Source: Acidobacteriaceae bacterium
Lineage (GTDB): Bacteria > Acidobacteriota > Terriglobia > Terriglobales > Acidobacteriaceae
Assembly: GCA_030049955.1 (NCBI GenBank)
Contig: JASIJX010000343.1
Span: 1-6,345, forward strand
Reading direction: 5' to 3'
DNA: 6,345 nucleotides
The notes below the pieces were generated by a model. That model had not been told where the DNA came from, made no database searches, and worked only from the letters and a program-made list of their open reading frames with translations. The position numbers were made by a program, and so were the translations under genes. Shown piece by piece: positions 1 through 5,199 of the stretch. Numbering within the stretch: position 1 is the stretch's first letter; each line of letters opens with the position of its first letter.

Positions 1-778
1 CGTGGATCTGGTTCTAGAGTTTCAGGTCGAGGAGGCGGTAGCGCCGCGCATTGCCCATATTTTAAAAAAGGCCGATATTCCCCTCATTGCCATCGACGTA
101 CCGCACCCCAACGCCACGTACTTCGGCGTGGATAATTTCGAGGCCGGCTACCAAGCCGGCGCGTTACTGGCACAGCATGCCATGCGCTCATGGAACGGAA
201 AGATCGATAGGGTATTGGGCGTGGGATTCGGCGAGGCGGGCAGCTTTGTGCAGAGCCGCATCGCCGGAGCCTTTGATGCGATACGGGAACGCTTGCCCGC
301 CGTTCCGCAAGACCGCTTTATGCAAATCGAAGGCCGCGGTATGCGCGAAGCCAGTAGAAAGGCCATGCAGGAGTTCCTCGATGCTCACCGTGGCGGCAAA
401 CATACTCTGATCGCCGCAGCAACCGACTCCAGTGCATTGGGCGTTCTAGAAGCTATTCGAAAGCGTGGTCAGGAGCAGAACTTCGCCATTGTCGGCCAGG
501 ACTGCATTCCCGAAGCGGTTGAGGAAATTCGCTCCGGGTCGAGCGCCTTGATCGGGTCCATCTGGCACATGACGGAAACCTATGGTCCGCGCCTGATTCA
601 GCTTGCCATTACTCTCCTGCGCGGCATTGCTGTGCCTCCCTATAACTACGTGCAGCACCGGGCAATCACGCAGGAAACGCTTGCCGCAGGCGCAGAACCC
701 TTACCGAAGGTTCCACCAACCGACGGCTTGAAAGGCTATCCGCCTGACACGCCGAACGGCTCTCTGCGCCGTTCGTGA
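1..778 (+). CDS. Sugar-binding domain protein of the LacI/RbsB type, C-terminal part (5' end outside window)
   Basis: This is the last ~258 residues of a type-1 periplasmic-binding-protein fold. That fold is found in LacI-type regulators, in some GntR-type fusions and in ABC solute-binding proteins. Visible family features are the strand-turn 'ADIPLIAIDVPHP', then 'YFGVDNFEAGYQAGALLA' (typical of the sugar-binding fold after the first subdomain), and a second-subdomain segment 'TLIAAATDSSALGVLEAIRKRG' followed by 'FAIVGQDCIPEAVEEI'. The protein ends soon after the fold, so any DNA-binding domain or signal peptide would lie upstream, outside the window. The GTG at position 2 is most likely an internal Val codon, not a start, because the fold begins mid-domain. 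No DNA-binding helix-turn-helix is visible, so regulator and transport protein cannot be told apart. Its position upstream of, and co-oriented with, a receptor remnant and a pectin lyase gene favours a sugar-sensing role. The fold is fairly sure; the role is inferred. Confidence 0.75.
   Translation, partial: VDLVLEFQVEEAVAPRIAHILKKADIPLIAIDVPHPNATYFGVDNFEAGYQAGALLAQHAMRSWNGKIDRVLGVGFGEAGSFVQSRIAGAFDAIRERLPAVPQDRFMQIEGRGMREASRKAMQEFLDAHRGGKHTLIAAATDSSALGVLEAIRKRGQEQNFAIVGQDCIPEAVEEIRSGSSALIGSIWHMTETYGPRLIQLAITLLRGIAVPPYNYVQHRAITQETLAAGAEPLPKVPPTDGLKGYPPDTPNGSLRRS
753..775 (+). terminator. Hairpin abutting the stop codon of the sugar-binding gene
   Basis: A perfect 8-bp inverted repeat, CGAACGGC (753-760) and GCCGTTCG (768-775), encloses a 7-base loop directly before the TGA stop at 776-778. 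The stem is GC-rich and could end or protect the transcript. There is no T-run after it, so it is not a classical intrinsic terminator. Confidence 0.35.
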
Positions 779-854
779 CGCGCCGAATGCCTTGAGCAGA
801 CGGGCTAGCGGGCAAGCAAACCGATCTGCACTCAATCCGTAGCAAGGTATCTAT

Positions 855-886
855 AATCGATCAGCTTTTCAATCGATCAGCTTTTC
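855..886. repeat. 16-bp perfect tandem direct repeat, two copies
   Basis: The unit AATCGATCAGCTTTTC occurs at 855-870 and again, with no gap, at 871-886. Each copy contains the palindrome ATCGAT. Two head-to-tail copies could come from slippage or a small duplication, or could be a paired protein-binding site. Nothing else in the window matches it by eye. Confidence 0.85.
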
Positions 887-1008
887 GCGCTTGGCTGAGC
901 CTGTCTCCCAAATTCTGCCGCCGGCATTTCTGCTGGAAGCCCGCCTGCGCCACTGCAGCTTTAACCGAAGGCCGCCGATCCAATTGCATAGGTTAAACGA
1001 TTTTTCTA

Positions 1009-1044
1009 TTGACAATTGATCTAGAGAACGCATTAAGTTCTTAA
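1009..1044 (+). promoter_or_regulatory. Candidate promoter and operator of the receptor gene
   Basis: A perfect sigma-70 -35 box, TTGACA, lies at 1009-1014. The best -10 at normal spacing is poor (CATTAA at 1031-1036, 16-bp spacer, three matches to TATAAT). The palindrome TTAAG-TT-CTTAA (1033-1044) overlaps that -10 position, so a repressor bound there would block transcription. An alternative -10, TATAAA, sits at 1092-1097 but has no clear -35. Just upstream, AAACGATTT (995-1003) loosely resembles the central-CG palindromes bound by LacI-type regulators. The promoter is plausible; its operator and regulator are inference. Confidence 0.4.
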
Positions 1045-1147
1045 CTGAGATCGCAACCATCAAACCGACCGCGCGAACTCTTCGGCTTGCCTATAAATCG
1101 CACCCCAAGCTTCTCAAAGCAGGAGTGACAAAGTTTAACTTTTCAAC

Positions 1148-1152
1148 GGAGG
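1148..1152 (+). promoter_or_regulatory. Shine-Dalgarno GGAGG of the receptor remnant, within a small palindrome
   Basis: GGAGG lies nine bases before the ATG at 1162 and marks that ATG as a genuine former start codon. The site sits in GGAG-GCC-CTCC (1148-1158), so the ribosome-binding site could pair with the bases immediately after it. The leader words CAACGGAGG recur just upstream of the beta-galactosidase start on the other strand. Confidence 0.65.
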
Positions 1153-1161
1153 CCCTCCCCC

Positions 1162-1411
1162 ATGCACACTTCGATTCGCAACTCTGTCCGTCCCATCTCT
1201 ACGCTCACTCAATGGCAGCCTCATGCGCACCTTCGACATCAGCGAAAGATTGAAATTCGTGTTCCGTGCCGATTGCCAGAACATTCCCAACAAGGTAACG
1301 CTCAGTGGCATCGCAGTAAACCCGGATAGCACGAACTTCGGAACGGTGAGCGGCGCAACTGGCAATACCGCCAGCCGCGACTTCCAATTCTCCGGTCGCA
1401 TCAACTTCTAA
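1162..1411 (+). pseudogene. TonB-dependent outer-membrane receptor, internally deleted remnant
   Basis: The ATG at 1162, with a strong ribosome-binding site, begins 'MHTSIRNSVRPISTL', a basic stretch like the n-region of an export signal. From about 1205-1215 the sequence, now in the +1 frame, reads 'NGSLMRTFDISERLKF', then 'FRADCQNIPNKVTLSGI', and ends in 'SRDFQFSGRINF' with TAA at 1409-1411. The second part matches the last two or three beta-strands and the aromatic C-terminus of TonB-dependent receptors (the Oar-like type with an N-terminal carboxypeptidase-regulatory domain), which are normally about 1,000 residues or more. The plug domain and nearly the whole barrel are missing, and the two ends are out of frame. 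The start frame runs into a stop at about 1324-1326. I infer a large internal deletion in a receptor gene that once lay beside the pectin enzymes. An assembly join is the alternative. The C-terminal assignment is fairly sure; the exact junction is not. Confidence 0.7.
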
Positions 1412-1420
1412 CCCGTCCAA

Positions 1421-1460
1421 GGGCGCATCCGCTGCCTCTAAAAAAACAGCGGATGCGCCC
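1421..1460 (+). terminator. Strong hairpin terminator after the receptor remnant
   Basis: GGGCGCATCCGCTG (1421-1434) pairs perfectly with CAGCGGATGCGCCC (1447-1460), giving a 14-bp stem and a 12-base loop that contains seven A's. It begins 9 bases after the receptor stop codon. The following sequence, GATCATTTT, has only a short T-run offset by five bases, so termination may be partial. It separates the receptor remnant from the lyase gene and shows that the in-frame ATG at 1453, inside the stem, is an unlikely start for the lyase. Confidence 0.7.
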
Positions 1461-1495
1461 GATCATTTTCCACTTCCACGCCACAAATTCTCCCA

Positions 1496-1523
1496 TTGGC
1501 ATCCATCCAAACTCAGCAATACT
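1496..1523 (+). promoter_or_regulatory. Candidate promoter of the PL22-type lyase gene
   Basis: TTGGCA (1496-1501, five of six matches to the -35 consensus) is followed after 16 bp by AATACT (1518-1523, four of six matches to the -10). It lies after the hairpin at 1421-1460 and about 115 bases before the chosen start codon. It is the best pair I can see in this gap, but it is short and could arise by chance. Confidence 0.3.
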
Positions 1524-1625
1524 CACTCGCGCACTCCGGAAGAAAGAACATCTTTGTTACTATCGTGCTGCCAGCTTTCCGCGCCAGTTGCAATCCGCAG
1601 CTAAACAGCACTGGAGACCGTCGTC

Positions 1626-1630
1626 AAGGA
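1626..1630 (+). promoter_or_regulatory. Ribosome-binding site that fixes the lyase start
   Basis: AAGGA with an eight-base spacer to the ATG at 1639. Together with the signal peptide that follows, it decides between this start and the longer in-frame ATG at 1453, which lies inside the hairpin stem at 1447-1460. Confidence 0.65.
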
Positions 1631-1638
1631 ACACGTTC

Positions 1639-3099
1639 ATGGTTCGCATAGCACATCGCTTTCTCGGCATGGCCGCTCTCACAGCCATCCTGCTCCCCTC
1701 GGCAAGTGCGCAAACCCTGCCCAAGTCGTGGGTCGATAAAGATACCGGGCATCGTGTCATCCGTCTCACCGATGAGCCCGGCTCCTCCGGCTTCTACTTC
1801 AACGTGAATGCGTATTCGCCCGATGGCCGCTTGATGGCCTACGACGCGCCGGACGGCATTCACGTTCTCGACCTCACTACCATGAAAACGCGCCTGCTCG
1901 TTGCTAATCCGCCAAGGCCCGCAGGCGCAGTTCGCGGAACACCGGCCTGGTTCCGCGGCGGAGTCCATGCGATCGCCGTCGGCAGAAAAACCAACAGCGT
2001 CTTCTTCTCCAAATTCGATCCCGATACAAAGCTGAGCACGCTGTACAAAGCCGACATGTATTCCGGAGAAGTGACAAAGCTCATCACGCTGCCTCCCCGC
2101 GCCAGCGTAGCCACAATCAATGCAGATGAGACCCTCGGCGCCGGCATTTACGATGAAACCGAGGCTGGGGTGGAGCAGGACTATGGGCACAATCTCCCTC
2201 AAGCTGCGCCAACCACTCCCGGTACACGCACCACGGTGCCCCAGGCCGGCCATCTGGTGCAGCCTGAGAACAAAGGTGAGATGATGGAGCGCCGACTGGC
2301 GGCCCGAATACCCCTTGTTCTCTTTACCATCAATTTAAAAACGGGCGAGCAGAAAGTCTTGCTCCATTCGACGGACTGGGTCAACCATCTTCTCTTCTCT
2401 CCCGCCGATCCCACGCTGCTCATGTACTGCCATGAAGGTCCGTGGCAGAAGGTCGATCGCATCTGGACCATCCGCACCGATGGCACCCACAACATGCTTA
2501 TCCACAAGCGCACCATGGCAATGGAAATCGCAGGCCACGAGTTCTGGGGCCTCGATGGCAAAACCATCTGGTACGACTGGCAATATCCCAAAGGGCAGGT
2601 CTTCTTCCTCGCTGGATACGATCTCGAAACCGGTAAGCGCATTGCCTATCACATGGAACGCAACGAGTGGTCCATTCATTTCAATCTGACGCAGGATGCA
2701 TCGCTCTTCACCGGTGATGGCGGCGATCCAGGCCAGGTGGCGCACGCGCCCGACGGCGAGTGGTTGGAACTGTTCCATCCGGAGATGATTCCGCTCAAGG
2801 GCGCGCTCGACTCACCCGATTTCTGGCAGCCCGGCATTTTCCACGCTGAGCACCTGGTCAACATGGCGCACCATAATTACCGGCTCGAGCCCAACGTGCG
2901 CTTTTCGCCGGACCGAAAACTGGTGATCTTCACCAGCAATATGTTCGGCCCCAGTTACGTCTTCGGCGTGGAGGTGAGTAAAACCACCGATGCAAATGCT
3001 GCAGACATTCACTCCACACCAGCGCTGGCGGCGCAGTTCAATCCCGTGAATCCAACCCCCGTAAACGTGCCGGCCAAAAGCAGCCCCGCCGAATACTGA
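1639..3099 (+). CDS. Secreted oligogalacturonate lyase-like protein (polysaccharide lyase family 22 type)
   Basis: A 486-residue protein. Oligogalacturonate lyases cut short oligogalacturonides by beta-elimination, giving unsaturated uronic acid products for the ketodeoxyuronate pathway. The start at 1639 is chosen because AAGGA (1626-1630) lies eight bases upstream and a clear signal peptide follows: 'MVRIAHRF', a hydrophobic core, and cleavage near Ala-Ser-Ala-Gln (residues 22-25). In-frame codons back to 1453 run through the upstream hairpin and look non-coding. The mature part is a beta-propeller with TolB-like blades, such as 'NVNAYSPDGRLMAYDAPDG' and 'VRFSPDRKLVIFTSN'. Family hallmarks are 'CHEGPW' (Cys264-His265), Arg274 in 'VDRIWTI' and His300 in 'GHEFW'. 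The last two match, from memory, catalytic Arg217 and His242 of the Yersinia enzyme. His347 aligns with its first metal ligand, but the Gln-x-x-His-x-His motif reads Tyr-x-x-Glu-x-Asn (residues 414-419). The family is sure; the exact substrate is not. Confidence 0.88.
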   Translation: MVRIAHRFLGMAALTAILLPSASAQTLPKSWVDKDTGHRVIRLTDEPGSSGFYFNVNAYSPDGRLMAYDAPDGIHVLDLTTMKTRLLVANPPRPAGAVRGTPAWFRGGVHAIAVGRKTNSVFFSKFDPDTKLSTLYKADMYSGEVTKLITLPPRASVATINADETLGAGIYDETEAGVEQDYGHNLPQAAPTTPGTRTTVPQAGHLVQPENKGEMMERRLAARIPLVLFTINLKTGEQKVLLHSTDWVNHLLFSPADPTLLMYCHEGPWQKVDRIWTIRTDGTHNMLIHKRTMAMEIAGHEFWGLDGKTIWYDWQYPKGQVFFLAGYDLETGKRIAYHMERNEWSIHFNLTQDASLFTGDGGDPGQVAHAPDGEWLELFHPEMIPLKGALDSPDFWQPGIFHAEHLVNMAHHNYRLEPNVRFSPDRKLVIFTSNMFGPSYVFGVEVSKTTDANAADIHSTPALAAQFNPVNPTPVNVPAKSSPAEY

Positions 3100-3202
3100 G
3101 TCGCCGCGCGGGTCTTCGCGACGAATCACTTTTCGCATTTACGGTTAGTCGGAATGCACGAACCAGTTCCGCGCGAGTTCTACGTCGCTAATTCTTGGTA
3201 AT
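3100..3202. other. Gap between convergent genes, weak hairpins only
   Basis: These 103 bases separate the ends of two genes that face each other. GTCGC (3100-3104) can pair with GCGAC (3118-3122). On the other strand, CTAAATT and AATTAG, with one bulged base (about 3188-3206), can form a weak hairpin over the end of the beta-galactosidase gene. Neither has a clear T-run, so terminator activity on either strand is only possible. Confidence 0.35.
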
Positions 3203-5071
3203 TTAGTGCTGCAGCTCGTCTGTTTCGCGCACGGGACCTTTGAGAATTGGAGCGGTCAATCCGGCGAGGCGAGGCAACTGAACCCCGTCGATATCAAAGA
3301 CGATAACCTGGTTCCAGCCCAGGTGCAGCCACGGGCCCGGGACATAGAGCGTGTCCTGCGGGCCAATATCCCAGTAGCGGCCGATCGCCTGGCCGTTGAT
3401 CCAGACGGCGCCTTTGTGCAGGCCACGCACATCGAGGAATGTATCGCCTATGCTGGTAACGCGGAAACGGCCACGATAGAAGGCAGGTCCGTTGGATGGC
3501 ACGCTGCGATGGAAGTGAACATTACTGAAGCTGGTCATGGGCAGTGTGTAGACCCGCCATCCCGTCACTTGCTTGCCGTCTAGCGCAATGCCTTGCAGCG
3601 CGCCCTTTTGCTCGTGGCGCATCGTACGCGTGGAGTTGATGCGGCCGTCGTTCTCGACAAGAATATCGAGAGTCGCCCCGGCTTTAGTGCTCTCGATCGT
3701 GAGTGAGTCCTGCTTGAGACGGCGGTCGAGCGTGCCGGCAAGTCTGCCGTTGATATAAACCTTGGCGTAGTCGTTCATCTCCGGGATGGCGAGTGTGCCG
3801 TGCACTGGCCCTGCCAACCTTGTGCGGTAAAGGATGAATCCGTAGGGCTGGCTGTACATTTCCATCGCTGTTGCGGTCTCGGAGTCAACAGGCTCTGGTA
3901 GGTTCTTCCACAACAAGGCACTTTCAGTAAGCGTGAACGGGACGACATTAATGACTGGCGGCGCCTCAGGCACTGGCGGCAGTGCATGACCCGCGTACTT
4001 AGCGAAGACCTCGCGGTAGGCGTAGTACTTCGGCGTGGGATGCCCAGCCTCATCAAGCGGAGCATCGTAGTCGTAGCTCGTCACGTCGGGCATGTATTGG
4101 TTGTCAGTCCAACTGGCGCCACTCATGAAGCCAAAGCTTGTGCCGCCGTGGAACATATACAGGTTGAGTGAAGCGCCGCGGCTGAGGATTGTATCGAGGT
4201 CAGCAATCTGCGGAGCTATGGGACGCGTCTGGTGCGACTGGCCCCAATGATCGAACCATCCGGGCCAGTACTCGGCTGCGAAGAGCGGCTGACCGGGACG
4301 CATATTGGCCAGGAAATCAAGTCCCTGAGCGGCATGTCCCATGCCGAAGTTGACCGCGGCATAGGTACCGGAAAGTGAGCCGTTTTTTTCCCCGCGCGTG
4401 GGATTGGTTGTGAATAGCAGTGCATCGGTGAAGCCGGCCTTCAAGAAGATCTCGCGCAGGTGCTTCAAGTACCCCTGGTCCGAGCCGAAGTCGCCATACT
4501 CGTTCTCCATCTGCACCGCGATGATGGGACCACCGCGCCCGATCTGATATTGCGCGACTTCCTGGCCGAGTTTCATGAGCCAGCGCTCGGCGGGAACCAT
4601 GAAAGCGGGATCATTCGAGCGCAGCGCAGTTTTCATCTTTGGATCGGCCAGAAGCCACGCAGGAAACCCGCCGAACTCCCACTCGGCGCAGGAGTACGGG
4701 CCGGCGCGCAGAATGACGTGCAGGCCTTCCTGCTGGGCTTCGCGCAGGAATTCCGGCAGATCATCGTTGCCCGTGAAGTTCCACACGCCCGGCTCCGGCT
4801 CGTGCACGTTCCAAAAGACGTATGTGGCAATGGTGTTCAGGCCCATGGCTTTCGCCATCTCCATGCGCGCTCGCCAGTAGGCACGCGGAATGCGGGCGTA
4901 ATGCATCTCGCCGGATAGAATTTGGAACGGCTTGCCATCAAGGAGGAATTGGTTGCCGCGAATTGTGAATGACTGGCCCGTGAACGACTGACGCTGGGCC
5001 GCGAGCGGCAAACAGCTCATTGCGGATAGGAGCGCGGTAGCTGCGATGCGAGAAAACAGAGTGCGCGGCAT
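3203..5071 (-). CDS. Secreted beta-galactosidase, glycoside hydrolase family 35
   Basis: A 622-residue exported enzyme expected to release terminal beta-galactose from galactan or arabinogalactan side chains, with retention of configuration. The chosen start 'MPRTLFSRIAATALLS' has CGGAGG six bases upstream and begins a signal peptide ending near 'LPLAAQ' (residue 26). A longer in-frame start at 5203 would bury that signal. The family 35 barrel spans about residues 39-361: 'LLDGKPFQILSGEMHYARIP', then 'TYVFWNVHEPEPG', 'RAGPYSCAEWEFGGFPAWL' and the signature 'GGPIIAVQMENEYG', whose second Glu (Glu191) is the acid/base. The nucleophile is Glu267 in 'AAEYWPGWFDHWG'. 'YMFHGGTSFGF' and 'SYDYDAPLDEAG' close the barrel. 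Beta-sandwich domains follow: 'KVYINGRLAGTLDR' at about 436-449 and 'WINGQAIGRYWDIGPQ' at about 557-572. All key residues are present and the length is normal. It lies 128 bases after the GH105 gene, probably in one operon. Galactosidase is the usual activity; pectic side chains as substrate are inferred from context. Confidence 0.94.
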   Translation of the reverse strand: MPRTLFSRIAATALLSAMSCLPLAAQRQSFTGQSFTIRGNQFLLDGKPFQILSGEMHYARIPRAYWRARMEMAKAMGLNTIATYVFWNVHEPEPGVWNFTGNDDLPEFLREAQQEGLHVILRAGPYSCAEWEFGGFPAWLLADPKMKTALRSNDPAFMVPAERWLMKLGQEVAQYQIGRGGPIIAVQMENEYGDFGSDQGYLKHLREIFLKAGFTDALLFTTNPTRGEKNGSLSGTYAAVNFGMGHAAQGLDFLANMRPGQPLFAAEYWPGWFDHWGQSHQTRPIAPQIADLDTILSRGASLNLYMFHGGTSFGFMSGASWTDNQYMPDVTSYDYDAPLDEAGHPTPKYYAYREVFAKYAGHALPPVPEAPPVINVVPFTLTESALLWKNLPEPVDSETATAMEMYSQPYGFILYRTRLAGPVHGTLAIPEMNDYAKVYINGRLAGTLDRRLKQDSLTIESTKAGATLDILVENDGRINSTRTMRHEQKGALQGIALDGKQVTGWRVYTLPMTSFSNVHFHRSVPSNGPAFYRGRFRVTSIGDTFLDVRGLHKGAVWINGQAIGRYWDIGPQDTLYVPGPWLHLGWNQVIVFDIDGVQLPRLAGLTAPILKGPVRETDELQH

Positions 5072-5077
5072 GGGGCC

Positions 5078-5083
5078 CCTCCG
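5078..5083 (-). promoter_or_regulatory. Ribosome-binding site that fixes the beta-galactosidase start
   Basis: Read on the minus strand, CCAACGGAGGGGCCCC precedes the ATG at 5071, placing CGGAGG six bases from the start. Its presence, with the signal peptide that follows, supports 5071 over the ATG at 5203 that overlaps the stop codon of the preceding gene. Confidence 0.7.
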
Positions 5084-5199
5084 TTGGAAACGTGACAAGT
5101 TTTCACCACTCATAATTTTTCGTTCTGATAGAACTCTGCAGTTCGCGATGCAAACGCCTAACTGCAGTGAGAGCGAAAGGCGATGGTAGCGCCCTTCGT

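Larger units (their letters stand above)
779..1161. other. Non-coding region between the sugar-binding gene and the receptor remnant
   Basis: No convincing gene is seen on either strand in these 383 bases. It holds a 16-bp perfect tandem repeat (855-886), an isolated TATAAT hexamer (852-857) without a recognisable -35 partner, two CAATTG palindromes exactly 32 bp apart (981-986 and 1013-1018), and a TTGACA box (1009-1014). Downstream of that box are the small palindromes TTAAG-TT-CTTAA (1033-1044) and AAAGTT-T-AACTTT (1130-1142), then a TATAAA (1092-1097) and a strong Shine-Dalgarno (1148-1152). This density of promoter- and operator-like elements fits the control region of the receptor gene that once followed. 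Confidence 0.6.

Noticed and set aside
2..4. GTG as the start codon of the sugar-binding gene
   Set aside because: The visible protein begins in the middle of the first subdomain of the fold, so the gene must extend to the left of the window.
855..886. Tandem repeat as a CRISPR or transposon end
   Set aside because: Only two copies with no spacer between them, no transposase, no inverted partner and no cas gene.
1162..1326. The 54-codon frame from the ATG at 1162 as a genuine small protein
   Set aside because: After the first ~15 residues it runs antagonistically across the receptor C-terminus, whose meaning lies in the next frame. It is better explained as a frameshifted deletion product.
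1453..1638. In-frame N-terminal extension of the lyase (62 more codons from an ATG at 1453)
   Set aside because: It begins inside the stem of a strong hairpin, has no ribosome-binding site, and would place 62 unrelated residues before a clear signal peptide.
1624..2253. Open minus-strand frame of 209 codons within the lyase gene
   Set aside because: Antisense shadow of a well-supported gene. Its translation is low-complexity Gly/Ala/Ile with no recognisable fold and no ribosome-binding site.
4460..4918. Open plus-strand frame of 152 codons within the beta-galactosidase gene
   Set aside because: It lies opposite the catalytic barrel of family 35, whose motifs are all intact on the minus strand. 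The plus-strand product resembles no family I know.
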